Origin: Bryobacterales bacterium
GTDB taxonomy: Bacteria > Acidobacteriota > Terriglobia > Bryobacterales > Bryobacteraceae
DNA length: 55,469 bases
Reading direction: 5' to 3'
Assembly: GCA_016789785.1 (NCBI GenBank)
Contig: JAEUQE010000024.1
Span: 1 to 55,469, forward strand
Both the position numbers and the translations under genes were made by a program. The notes under the pieces were generated by a model. It saw only the letters and a program-made list of their open reading frames with translations, ran no database searches and was not told the DNA's origin. Positions 1 through 8,422 of the stretch are shown here, piece after piece (position 1 is the stretch's first letter; each line of letters starts with the position of its first letter).

Positions 1-57
1 AAGCAGTTCAAGCTGGGCTGAGTTGTGAAGCGGCAAACTGGCGGCGCCGCGTGTCGG

Positions 58-1116
58 CTATTCGATCGCTCCGTGCTGCCGCAGCAGAGCTACGGTGCGC
101 CGGTCGCTCGATCCGCCGAACCGCAGCGCGTATCCGAGGGGCGTGCACTCGACGGTCTCTCCGGGGCGCTCGTAGTCGCCGGGCAGCTTCACACGCAAGG
201 TGAGTTCGGCGCCGCGCTCGATCAGAAGTTGCGCCGCCTCGAAGCCCTCATCGTCAAACTGCGATACCGCATGGAAGATCGGTGTTTGCCCGCCGACGCC
301 GGACTCGTCCACGGTTGCACGCGCATTGACGTCGGCCCCTCGATCGAGGAGCGCCATCGCGACTGCAATCTGTCCATACTCCACAGCCACGTGCAGCAAT
401 GTTCCACCCCGCAGCGTGAGGCGCCGCCCTCCCGTCATCCCGAAATCGAGTTCATGGAACCGCCTGTTCAGAAGCTCCGGGTCGGACTCGACATGATCCA
501 TCACACGGGTGGCGCTACCGCGGAGCACATCGAGCACGGGCGGTGCGTCGTACTTGGTCTCGCCACCGGCCGCGAGCAGGACGTCGATGCACGCGCTCAG
601 GCGTTGTGCCGACCGCGCATACGAGGCGACCAAGTAGTCGAGGGCGGTGCCCGGAAACGGCTGACCGTCGGCGCTATGCCGTGGGTCGCGGCAATTGGGA
701 TTGGCGCCGTGGTCGAGGAGCCATCGAAGCGCGTCCGGATCGCACGACTCACAGGGTGCAAAGACGATCGGGAAGTGCCCGTGCCATCGTGCGTTCACAT
801 CCGCACCGTGAGCCACGAGCAGTTCCATCATCGGGATGCGATCGCCATTCAGCGCCGCTCGCATCAAGGGGCCGTCGCCGCCCTGGTGCACGTCGGACCC
901 ATGTGCGATCATCCACTCCGCCATGGCGAGCCTCTCGGCACGCGGAGGTTCCCAGGGCACGCGGCATTCGGCGACCCATGTCAGTGGCCCGTCCTTGCCG
1001 TAGCCGAGCGGAGCGCGATGCAGCGCCGGATTGCGCGTCATCAGCGCCTGAACGCGCAGCACGTCATTGGTGTCGATTGCCTGCTTGAGTTCCGCGATCT
1101 CCTCGACATCTCCCAT
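58..1116 (-). CDS. Ankyrin-repeat protein
   Basis: A 352-residue protein with no signal peptide or membrane segment, so probably cytoplasmic. It holds two blocks of ankyrin repeats, roughly residues 65-150 and 235-315, recognised by recurrent loops such as HGADVNAR, HGANPN and RGADVNAR after paired short helices. Ankyrin repeats bind protein partners; no catalytic domain is seen, so the specific role is unknown. I chose the ATG at 1116 rather than the GTG two codons upstream because AAAGGA lies 7 bases before that ATG. A second, differently built ankyrin protein lies at 19820. The downstream neighbour is the window edge. Confidence 0.85.
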   Translation of the reverse strand: MGDVEEIAELKQAIDTNDVLRVQALMTRNPALHRAPLGYGKDGPLTWVAECRVPWEPPRAERLAMAEWMIAHGSDVHQGGDGPLMRAALNGDRIPMMELLVAHGADVNARWHGHFPIVFAPCESCDPDALRWLLDHGANPNCRDPRHSADGQPFPGTALDYLVASYARSAQRLSACIDVLLAAGGETKYDAPPVLDVLRGSATRVMDHVESDPELLNRRFHELDFGMTGGRRLTLRGGTLLHVAVEYGQIAVAMALLDRGADVNARATVDESGVGGQTPIFHAVSQFDDEGFEAAQLLIERGAELTLRVKLPGDYERPGETVECTPLGYALRFGGSSDRRTVALLRQHGAIE

Positions 1117-1143
1117 TGCCACGTCCTTTCGAGGCGCGACGAA

Positions 1144-1701
1144 CTACTTCACTCCCACCACCATCGAGTCTGGCCCGGTCAGGTGCTCCACGCGTGTCTC
1201 GCGAAATCCTGCTTCGCGCATCCACTGCTGGCAATCGGCGCCCGTGTAGTCGAATCCTCCCGGCGTTTCGATCAACATGTTGAGGCTCATCATCAGTCCA
1301 AACGCATTCGCCGACCGGTCGTCATCAATGATCGCCTCAAACACCACAGACGATCCACCTTCGGGCAGCGCTGCATAGGCCTTTGCCATCAGCATGCGCT
1401 TGGTCTCGAGTATGCCTCCGATGTAGGAAGGCTTGTGCTTGTCGAGAAAGAAATCCGTCTCCGGAGTGTTCCGGTAGACTCCATCGGTGCGGAGCAGGAA
1501 ACCCAGTGCGACCAACGTATCCAGAAAATCCCTCGCCCCTCGCGGGTGCAATCCAAGCCTGCCTTGCAGGGTCTTGAGGTCTTCGGGATGTCTTGACAGC
1601 TCAGTGAAAACACCCATTTCGATGGCGCTCAACAAGGTTTTCGAAGCCCAGAATCCAAGTCCGGTCTGCATGATGTGGGCCGGATTGAGCGGCTGATTCA
1701 T
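1144..1701 (-). CDS. Acetylserotonin/COMT-type O-methyltransferase lacking its SAM-binding core
   Basis: The first ~95 residues match the N-terminal dimerisation/winged-helix part of plant-COMT-like methyltransferases ([20 protein letters not shown]). The last ~80 residues match the C-terminal end of the catalytic domain ([14 protein letters not shown], then the IIDDDR and GGFDYTG stretches). Family members are about 330-350 residues; this one has 185. The missing piece is the central Rossmann fold with the glycine-rich SAM loop and acidic ribose-binding residue. The join is in frame near 1400-1410. It should therefore not bind SAM and is probably an inactive deletion product, although no stop or frameshift is present. 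The ATG at 1701 was preferred over 1719 because GGGGGA lies 10 bases upstream and family proteins start here. Confidence 0.75.
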   Translation of the reverse strand: MNQPLNPAHIMQTGLGFWASKTLLSAIEMGVFTELSRHPEDLKTLQGRLGLHPRGARDFLDTLVALGFLLRTDGVYRNTPETDFFLDKHKPSYIGGILETKRMLMAKAYAALPEGGSSVVFEAIIDDDRSANAFGLMMSLNMLIETPGGFDYTGADCQQWMREAGFRETRVEHLTGPDSMVVGVK

Positions 1702-1790
1702 GTGGTTGTGTTCCCCCATTGGAAAGGTCCGAGAATACCATACCGCGACCTTTTTGGGGCGCTGCTTCGCACGGCAGCGTGCTCACGCGC

Positions 1791-3281
1791 TCAGCGCCTT
1801 CGGAGGGCGCGCCGCAGGAGGTTCTGTGTGATCCGCTGCACACGAAAATCAGGGCCGTGAGGCCGCACCCAATGCGACCACGGCAGGATGTGGCCGGGCG
1901 GCGACGATAGTCCTTGCGCCCACCAGATTGTGGATGCATTGAACACGAAGTTCTGTCGATCGCCGGGATAAATCGTCGCGGTCCAATGCGACGGTCTTCG
2001 TCCGCCACTGAGCGCATCGCCTTCGGCGACGACTTCGAGACCAGGGATATCGGCAGGGTCGCCATGGAACTCCCAACCCACAAGACCGGGAATCGAGTCG
2101 CCGGCCTTCATCTGCGTGCTTTCGAACATCCAGTGCTTCGGCTGTGTGCAGATCCAATCGCCGCCGCCATTGAAGGGATACACACTATGTGCGCCTATCA
2201 GACGGTTCGCCTTGGGGCCTTCGGTCGGGAATGGCTCTTTGAAGAAGTCGCTGAAGTTGCCATACATGCCGCCAAACACGCCCTCGCGGCTGAGGATGCG
2301 GTTCGCGCGCCCATCGCTTGATGGCTGATACGGTGTGACTCCGAACACCGCGTTGCCGGAAAGGTAGAGATGGGTCACGCCCGCTTTCACGGAAGCAAGC
2401 GCGCCTTCGTATTGGCGCGGATCCCAATACTCATCGTGCCCTACGCTCAGGAATACCTTCGTGCGAAGGAACTGCGCGGGATCGATCATGTCGGCGTTGC
2501 TTGTGTAGGTGACGTCGTAGCCGTGCATTTCGAGCCAGTAGCACAAGGGAAACTCCCACAACAGAAATTCTCCCGATCCGATGGAAAGCGGATGATCGTA
2601 GATCTGCGCGTATTTGCCGTAGGGACGGTCGAAACTGACGGCGACGCGCGGCGCCCATGAGTGCCGCGGGTCGGTGTAGAGCGAATAATCATCGGGCCAG
2701 CGGTTGTAAGCCGCCCACGTGTTGTCCGACACCTGAAACAGAATGTCCGCTTTGCGTGCGTCGCGAACGATGAAGATCACGTAGCTTTGCCAGGCATGCT
2801 CGATCTTCGATTCCGCGATGCAGGTCAGCCTTCCGAGATACACGCCGCTGGTCCAGTCCGCGGGCACTTTGAACTCGACGGAGGGCTCCCACCGGCACTC
2901 GCGAAGTCTGCGTTCCGCGACAGGAGGATCAGGCTGCGGCTTGCCTGCGACCGGGCCATACATTTGGATGAGGCGCGCGCCGAGCCCGTGATAGTAGCCC
3001 ATGCGGAAGATCTCGAGTTGGAAGCGGCGCGCCGGATTCACGCTGACATGCACGCGCACGATGTCGCCGGCCTGATAGCTCTGCCGGTCACAGTAACCTT
3101 CGATGAGGCCGGTGCGAAACGACTTGCCCTGGTTGGGCCAGACGCGCGTCAATTGCCAGTCGCGGCTGCCGGCTTTGTTGTTCTCGCGCGCAACGCTCGC
3201 GGAAGCTGGTGACGGGATGCCCGCCGCAAGAGATGCCAGAAACAACTCGCGCCTGCGAAGTGAGCCATGCATGCTCCTCAT
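1791..3281 (-). CDS. Exported N,N-dimethylformamidase beta-subunit-like protein
   Basis: A 496-residue protein with a twin-arginine-like start (SLRRRELFLASLAAG), predicted to be exported. The body resembles the C-terminal domain of the N,N-dimethylformamidase large subunit: a beta-sandwich region (about residues 50-165), then a region with DNTWAAYNRWPDDYSLY, SVGHDEYWD and a C-terminal NFVFNASTIWWAQGL motif. In characterised enzymes the large subunit hydrolyses DMF and uses a tyrosine/glutamate-bound iron. A similar fold occurs in many uncharacterised secreted proteins, so the substrate here is unknown and no small subunit is nearby. The start at 3281 is the first ATG of the signal sequence; no good Shine-Dalgarno is seen. 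Confidence 0.65.
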   Translation of the reverse strand: MRSMHGSLRRRELFLASLAAGIPSPASASVARENNKAGSRDWQLTRVWPNQGKSFRTGLIEGYCDRQSYQAGDIVRVHVSVNPARRFQLEIFRMGYYHGLGARLIQMYGPVAGKPQPDPPVAERRLRECRWEPSVEFKVPADWTSGVYLGRLTCIAESKIEHAWQSYVIFIVRDARKADILFQVSDNTWAAYNRWPDDYSLYTDPRHSWAPRVAVSFDRPYGKYAQIYDHPLSIGSGEFLLWEFPLCYWLEMHGYDVTYTSNADMIDPAQFLRTKVFLSVGHDEYWDPRQYEGALASVKAGVTHLYLSGNAVFGVTPYQPSSDGRANRILSREGVFGGMYGNFSDFFKEPFPTEGPKANRLIGAHSVYPFNGGGDWICTQPKHWMFESTQMKAGDSIPGLVGWEFHGDPADIPGLEVVAEGDALSGGRRPSHWTATIYPGDRQNFVFNASTIWWAQGLSSPPGHILPWSHWVRPHGPDFRVQRITQNLLRRALRRR

Positions 3282-3429
3282 GATACTCGCGGGGCGAGTG
3301 GATTGGCGGTGAGGTGGACCGGCGCGCGCCGCACTCGCGAGCCAGGAGTAAAGGACGCTGTCGAGGAACCTCCTTGGGAGCTGAGAATCCACTATAGCGT
3401 CAGGGATGCCCTGTCTATGGGGTTGAGGG

Positions 3430-3457
3430 TTGCACTCGCAGCGGCCCAGTGTATTCT
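3430..3457 (+). promoter_or_regulatory. Sigma70-like promoter of the first toxin-antitoxin pair
   Basis: TTGCAC at 3430-3435 and TATTCT at 3452-3457 are separated by 16 bases and precede the antitoxin ATG (3477). A Shine-Dalgarno run (GAGGAAAAGG) follows directly. Seen in sequence; activity is inferred. Confidence 0.5.
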
Positions 3458-3476
3458 AGAGGAAAAGGTGCTACTG

Positions 3477-3716
3477 ATGGCAAGTTTGGACTGGTCGCAA
3501 TGCCCTGTTGTTGAAAGGATTCCCGGAAAGGTGAGCGGCGCCTGGGTTTTCCGCGGCACGCGAGTGCCCGTTTCGGCGATCTTCGAGAATCTCAAATGCT
3601 CTCCCATTGAGGAAGTGCTTGAGAACTTTCACGTTACGCGAGACCAAGTGCAGGCCGTGTTGGACTTTGCTGCCAAGAGCGCTCTGGCTCCGATGGAGCC
3701 GGCCAGCGTGGCATGA
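3477..3716 (+). CDS. DUF433 antitoxin
   Basis: A 79-residue DUF433 protein. The family signature is clear: a 'PGKVSGAWVFRGTRVPV' strand-turn segment followed by helices ending in VTRDQVQAVLDFA. DUF433 proteins are small winged-helix antitoxins usually paired with DUF5615 PIN-like toxins. The true start is the ATG at 3477, preceded at 8 bases by GAGGAAAAGG; longer upstream readings lack family similarity. The stop overlaps the toxin start (ATGA at 3713-3716), so the two are translationally coupled. A paralogous pair lies at 28745-27916. Confidence 0.85.
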   Translation: MASLDWSQCPVVERIPGKVSGAWVFRGTRVPVSAIFENLKCSPIEEVLENFHVTRDQVQAVLDFAAKSALAPMEPASVA

Positions 3717-4048
3717 GGATCATTCTGGACGAGAGTACGCCCCAGAAACTGCGGCTACTGATTGACAACTGCCACACCGTGGTCACTACGTGGTTCCAAG
3801 GTTGGTCGGGCCTGAAGAATGGGGCACTCTTGGCCGCGGCTGAAGAGGCGGGCTTCGACCTGTTCATCACGGCGGATCAAGAGCTCAGCTACCAACAGAA
3901 TTTAGCGGGTCGCCGAATGGCGGTGTTGGTCTTGAGCACCAACAATTGGGGCGTGGTGAAGGAGCACATCGGCGCGATCGCTTCCGCGATTGATGCAGCC
4001 ACGCCCGGGAGCTTGACGTTTGTCGAGATCGGTCACAGACGGGGTTAG
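3713..4048 (+). CDS. DUF5615 PIN-like toxin
   Basis: A 111-residue protein of the DUF5615 (Mut7-C-like PIN) family. The N-terminal LDES motif (D6, E7) and the ITADQ motif near residue 52 supply acidic residues expected for a metal-dependent nuclease. The family core GWSGLKNGALL and the QNLAGRRMAVLVLS strand are intact. It is the presumed RNase partner of the DUF433 antitoxin directly upstream, with a 4-base overlap. Unlike its paralogue at 27916-28503 it ends normally after the last strand. Target RNA is unknown. Confidence 0.85.
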   Translation: MRIILDESTPQKLRLLIDNCHTVVTTWFQGWSGLKNGALLAAAEEAGFDLFITADQELSYQQNLAGRRMAVLVLSTNNWGVVKEHIGAIASAIDAATPGSLTFVEIGHRRG

Positions 4049-4242
4049 GCGGTAAGCAGCCGACGTACCAGTGGTCGCTACTCACGCTTATTCGAACGGA
4101 ACCGCGTCCTGCTCGGTCCACTCAATTGGTCCTAGCCGCAGATAGCCTAGCGATCCTCCCGGATGGGCGACGCAAGCTCTTGCTGCTCAGAGGCGGGTGC
4201 GGTGCGCAACCCCTCCAGTACGCTGAATTTCCTGGCCATCGG

Positions 4243-5586
4243 TCAGACCGCGGTCATGTTCTTCGGATCCCACGTGCACACGCGCCGCTCGAAGTAACTG
4301 GTGTTGCACAGTAGCGCCGGACCCGCGGTGCGGAAACCGAAAACGCCATCTTCGAAGAACGGCTTGTTCGTACGAATCGCCTCGTAGAAGTTGCGATGGT
4401 GTTCGTGGTGCGGATTGTGGCTTGGCGGCGGATTGAAGCGCTCCTGACGTTCGGGGCGAATTGAATCCGCGGAGGGATTCGTGCGCGGATACTTCTCGTA
4501 ATACTCCTTGAGAAACTGCTTCTGCGTCGCTTCCGCGAATGTGTTGATGGTGTAGCCCGGCTCCGTTTCGCGCGGCGTGCGTGTGAGTGTCACCGAAGTC
4601 ATCGTTGCCGACATCACGCCTTCGCTACCGACAAATCGCACACCGAAGCTCTCGCCCACCGCGCCAGCGACAAAGTTGACCTTCAACGACAAGGAGAACT
4701 CGGGATGCGATTCGGTCTTCGGATAATCGACCAGTGCGAGCATCACATCGGGCGCGTCGCGGCCATCTTTCCAGAAGCGCAAGCCGCCACTCGAGAAGAT
4801 GCGCGTCGGCCCAAGCGAATTCGTCACTGTGTGAATGCCAGTGAACAGATGAACGAAGAGGTCGCCGGCAAGTCCTGTGCCGTAGTCGTTGTAGTTGCGC
4901 CAGCGAAACAGGCGAATCGGTTCGAAGGCGTGCTTCGGCGCTTTGCCGAGGAAACGGTCCCAGTCCACGGTCCGCGGCGAGGCATCGGGCGGAATGGAAT
5001 ACTGCCAGGCGCCGAGCGCCGTGTTCCGGTCGAGCCACGCCTCCACGAGATTGAGTTCGCCGATGGCACCTTGCCGGAAAAGGTCGCGGGCTTTCAGAAA
5101 GCCGAGCGAACTCGCATACTGGCTGCCGATCTGCAGCATCCTGCCCGATTTCTTCTGCGCCTCAATGACGGGCTTGCCTTCGTTGATGGTGTGCACCATC
5201 GGCTTCTCGCAGTAGACGTGCTTGCCCGCCTGCAACGCTTCGATGGTGATCGCCGAATGCCAGTGGTCCGGTGTGGCGACGATGACGGCGTCGATATCCT
5301 TGCGCTGCAAGACCTCGCGATGATCGCGGGTGGTCATGATGTGCGAGCCCCACATCTCCTTGGCACGTTGCAGGCGGCCATCATAGATGTCGCAGCATGC
5401 CACGAGTTCGACGCCCGGCACCATGAGGGCCGACCGTGTGTCGCCCATGCCCATACCGCCCGTACCGATCAGTGCGATCTGGATCTTGTCGTTCGCGGAA
5501 ACCTTCTTGTCCTGCCCCTCTGCCGCCTGTGCGGCGAGCGAGGCCACGCCAGAAGCCTGAATGAAGTGACGCCGTGTGGTGCTCAT
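4243..5586 (-). CDS. Tat-exported Gfo/Idh/MocA-family oxidoreductase
   Basis: A 447-residue protein. The N-terminus (STTRRHFIQASGVASLAAQA) is a twin-arginine signal. It is followed by the NAD(P)-binding Rossmann fold with ALIGTGGMGMGD (about residues 38-49), the ATPDHWHS segment, and the family motif AGKHVYCEKPM near residue 130. The C-terminal half is the alpha/beta substrate-binding domain. Family members oxidise or epimerise sugars and inositols; the substrate cannot be deduced. ATG 5586 is chosen because it begins the Tat signal. It is one of three exported members in the window (see 29085 and 30664) and stands alone here. Confidence 0.85.
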   Translation of the reverse strand: MSTTRRHFIQASGVASLAAQAAEGQDKKVSANDKIQIALIGTGGMGMGDTRSALMVPGVELVACCDIYDGRLQRAKEMWGSHIMTTRDHREVLQRKDIDAVIVATPDHWHSAITIEALQAGKHVYCEKPMVHTINEGKPVIEAQKKSGRMLQIGSQYASSLGFLKARDLFRQGAIGELNLVEAWLDRNTALGAWQYSIPPDASPRTVDWDRFLGKAPKHAFEPIRLFRWRNYNDYGTGLAGDLFVHLFTGIHTVTNSLGPTRIFSSGGLRFWKDGRDAPDVMLALVDYPKTESHPEFSLSLKVNFVAGAVGESFGVRFVGSEGVMSATMTSVTLTRTPRETEPGYTINTFAEATQKQFLKEYYEKYPRTNPSADSIRPERQERFNPPPSHNPHHEHHRNFYEAIRTNKPFFEDGVFGFRTAGPALLCNTSYFERRVCTWDPKNMTAV

Positions 5587-5683
5587 GTCTCTTAGGTTAC
5601 GCCAAGCGGGTGATGCCCAGCACGCGTGCATGGGAAGTTTCGCCAGCGCGGTGGGCGATCAGCCGCCTCGCTGGGTATTCCAC

Positions 5684-6106
5684 TCACGCTACCTCCTCGC
5701 GGACCACCTCCTCGCGGACCAACTCATCGAACAGGAACTCGAGGGTGTAGCTACCGTCACGCCGCGATTGGGCAGGTGCCGCCTCCAGGCGCGCACGCAT
5801 CAACGGTAACGCTTGTTGAAGAATCTTCTCGCCGATGCGTGGCTTCAAGGGACGAGGCACGGGACGAACAATGATGGTCCATTCCCATCGAAACGGCTCG
5901 CGGCAGACGAAGCAGTGCTCAAGCCTGATCACCTCGTAGGGTTTCAAGCGATCATGAGGCCTTGCCTGTGGCAGACCCAGGAACCAGATCGTAAGGTCAG
6001 GGTACTGCGGAACGCCCTCAAGGCCTCGCGAAATCGCGCCGGCACCAAGGGCGTACGACATTTTGTGCGGGATTGGGACTCTTCGACGCGTCGGAATCAC
6101 AATCAT
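5684..6106 (-). CDS. Unrecognised 140-residue protein, second gene of a coupled pair
   Basis: Not recognised. A soluble, Arg/Glu/Pro-rich protein of 140 residues with one CxxC (HCFVCREPF) near residue 70 and a WEWTIIVRP strand. It has no signal peptide. The C-terminus ends in a short duplicated unit (VREEVVREEVA), produced by a 15-base direct repeat at the 3' end. Its ATG overlaps the stop of the upstream gene (6103-6106), so it is almost certainly co-translated with that protein and probably works with it. Confidence 0.6.
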   Translation of the reverse strand: MIVIPTRRRVPIPHKMSYALGAGAISRGLEGVPQYPDLTIWFLGLPQARPHDRLKPYEVIRLEHCFVCREPFRWEWTIIVRPVPRPLKPRIGEKILQQALPLMRARLEAAPAQSRRDGSYTLEFLFDELVREEVVREEVA

Positions 6107-7134
6107 GCCACTCGATGCACCCGGAACGTCAGCCCTTTCTTCTTCGCCTCCTTGAACGCCGCCATCAACGCCGGATGCAGCCGCTGCATCTGCTTCTCGC
6201 CGACCATCGGGATCGCGACCGAGAGCCGCTTCTCCTCGTAGTCTTCCGATTTGATGGTTCGCTTCAGGCCATTCGGCTCGGTATAGGAAGAGAACTCCGC
6301 CAGCGTCGAAAGCTCCTTCAGCAGCACGGACTGGAACGAAGGCACACTCGCGTAGCAGTTAAGTACGTCATGCGTCTTGTACGAGATCACACGGCCTACC
6401 TTCTTTTGAAACCAGCGTTTCCCGCGCTTGAACCTCACGGAGCGCACGCTTAGCTTGTCGACGGTTTTGAACTGCGCCGGCGGCTGGCCATGAATCTCCG
6501 CGCCCTTGAGCACCTCATAGTTCTCACCCGTATTCGTCTTGTAGAAGTTATCCGGAATGGGCAGAATCCGGGTGAGCACGGGCACCGGGCCGTGGCTGAT
6601 GGTGGTGGCGGAAACCTGATTGGTGCCGCCCAGCGAAGAATCGGTGACCGACTTCGCCGCCTCCAGCATCTGCGCCTTCGCTGTGTTGAAGATGCTTTCC
6701 TGCACGCCGATCCGCAACTCGAGAGCCTTGAACTCACTGATCGAGCACGTCACCTCCTGCACTTCGCCCTTCGCGTTCACCAGATTGCCCTGCGCATTGC
6801 GGAACTGCATCAGTTGGTTCAAGTGCTTTCCGACAATGCCATGAAAGTTCTCCCATGCATCGGCATCTTCAAAATTCCCCGTGTTCAAATCGATGGTCTT
6901 CAGGCTGGAGGCCATCTCCTTTTCTTTTCCTGTGTAGTCACTCACCTTGCCGGTTGCGTCGATGAAGGGGAAGTTGCCCGGGTCGCAACCTTTGATCTTC
7001 GCTTTCTGCTGTTGCTCGAAAAACCGGCCCGCATTGTCGGGTTCCCAGATGGTCTTCTTGCCAAGAGCCTTGTCCACCTCTTCCTCGGAAACATCAGGCC
7101 CCAGATACGGACGGTCGCTACTGGATTGTTCCAT
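6103..7134 (-). CDS. Unrecognised 343-residue protein, first gene of a coupled pair
   Basis: Not recognised. A soluble, lysine-rich 343-residue protein without signal peptide or membrane helices. The middle (about residues 75-175) is predicted helical, with repeated Gln/Asn/Glu-rich segments (NLVNAKGEVQEV, then FNTAKAQMLEAAKS). The C-terminal third contains a basic patch (RFKRGKRWFQKKVGR) that could bind nucleic acid or a polyanion; this is inference. The ATG at 7134 has AGAGGT 6 bases upstream. It is divergent from the helical-repeat gene at 7280 and overlaps the next gene by 4 bases. Confidence 0.6.
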   Translation of the reverse strand: MEQSSSDRPYLGPDVSEEEVDKALGKKTIWEPDNAGRFFEQQQKAKIKGCDPGNFPFIDATGKVSDYTGKEKEMASSLKTIDLNTGNFEDADAWENFHGIVGKHLNQLMQFRNAQGNLVNAKGEVQEVTCSISEFKALELRIGVQESIFNTAKAQMLEAAKSVTDSSLGGTNQVSATTISHGPVPVLTRILPIPDNFYKTNTGENYEVLKGAEIHGQPPAQFKTVDKLSVRSVRFKRGKRWFQKKVGRVISYKTHDVLNCYASVPSFQSVLLKELSTLAEFSSYTEPNGLKRTIKSEDYEEKRLSVAIPMVGEKQMQRLHPALMAAFKEAKKKGLTFRVHRVA

Positions 7135-7279
7135 CCGAACACCTCTTATTCTTGAGATACACGGAAACACGGAAGATTTCAACAAAAAACGTACTCTAGC
7201 TCTCAATCGATAGGCCGCGCCCCAATCGCTCATCGCTCGCCGCGGCCGCACTGTCCACATCCGCTAGAATCAAGAGGCA

Positions 7280-8419
7280 ATGACTGATGTGTTCGCAAGC
7301 CTCGCCGAAGCGCATTCGAAACAGGGGCCGGCCGCCGCGCTCGACCGTCTGATCGAAGTGTTCGCCGAACGTGGGGAATACAACCGCCTGTTTGAAGCCC
7401 GTCTCATGCGCAAGCGCTTCGATCTCGGCCTGCCGCTGATCCCCGACGGCCCGGTTGAAGACCTCGGCGCGGCTCAGCAAGCCTACGACCAGACAATGAT
7501 GGAGGCCGCGCGCGAAACGGCCGCGCTTTATCTGAAATCCGGAAAGCTCTCCGAATCCTGGCCCTTTTTTCGAGCGCTGGGCGAAACCGCCGGCCTTCGC
7601 GACGCCATCAGCCGTCTCAACCCCGAGGATGGCGACGACTCCATCATCGAAATCGCTCTCAATGAAGGACTGCATCCGGCCAAGGGCTTCGCGATGCTGC
7701 TCAAGCGCCATGGCATCTGCCGCGCGATCACCTTCTTCGAGCAATATCCCGACCCCGCCACGCGCGAAGAGTCGCTCGCCCTGCTCTCCAGCACTCTTTA
7801 CAGCGAGTTGACCGCGAATCTGCGATCAGCCATCGAACGCACCGAAGGCACGCTGCCCGCCGCCGCAACGATCGCCGGACTCATGGCCGGGCGCGACTGG
7901 CTCTTCGGCGAGTACAGCTATCACGTCGATCTCTCGCACTTGATGTCGGTGGTCCGCATGTCCTGTGAAGCGAGCGACGAAGGCATCCTTGCACGTGGGC
8001 TGGAAATGGCGGAGTACGGTAGCCGCATCCATTCCACGCTTTCCTACCGGGGCGATCCGCCGTTCGAGGACTTCTTCCTCGACTCGGCCATTTATCTGCG
8101 CGCCCGCACGGGCGTTGACGTCGACGTGGCGATCGCACACTTTCGCGCGAAGATCGCCAGCTACAACTACGAAGAAGTGAGTACGTATCCCGCGCAGATG
8201 CTGGTGCGCATGCTGCTTCGCCTCAACCGGCCCACCGAAGCGATTCGCGTGTTCGAAGAGTTTCTCAGCGGCACCAATCCGGCGTACCTCAGTTGTCCGC
8301 CGCTGCTGCAGCTTTGCCGCATCGCGGGCGACTTCGAGCGGATCAAGCAGATCGCCGAACGCGACGGGGATCCGGTGCAGTACACCGCCGCATTGATTGC
8401 GCAGTCCGCGAAAGCGTAG
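7280..8419 (+). CDS. Helical (TPR-like) repeat protein of unknown function
   Basis: A 379-residue soluble, all-helical protein. Paired amphipathic helices (AALDRLIEVFAERGEYNRLFE, then TAALYLKSGKLSESWPFF and RMLLRLNRPTEAIRVFEEFL) look like TPR-type solenoid units. No catalytic motif or signal peptide is visible. The ATG is preceded by AGAGG and, about 11 bases upstream of it, a TAGAAT box. It converges on folD with only 3 bases between the stop codons. Function unknown; scaffold roles are typical for such folds. Confidence 0.65.
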   Translation: MTDVFASLAEAHSKQGPAAALDRLIEVFAERGEYNRLFEARLMRKRFDLGLPLIPDGPVEDLGAAQQAYDQTMMEAARETAALYLKSGKLSESWPFFRALGETAGLRDAISRLNPEDGDDSIIEIALNEGLHPAKGFAMLLKRHGICRAITFFEQYPDPATREESLALLSSTLYSELTANLRSAIERTEGTLPAAATIAGLMAGRDWLFGEYSYHVDLSHLMSVVRMSCEASDEGILARGLEMAEYGSRIHSTLSYRGDPPFEDFFLDSAIYLRARTGVDVDVAIAHFRAKIASYNYEEVSTYPAQMLVRMLLRLNRPTEAIRVFEEFLSGTNPAYLSCPPLLQLCRIAGDFERIKQIAERDGDPVQYTAALIAQSAKA

Positions 8420-8422
8420 CGC

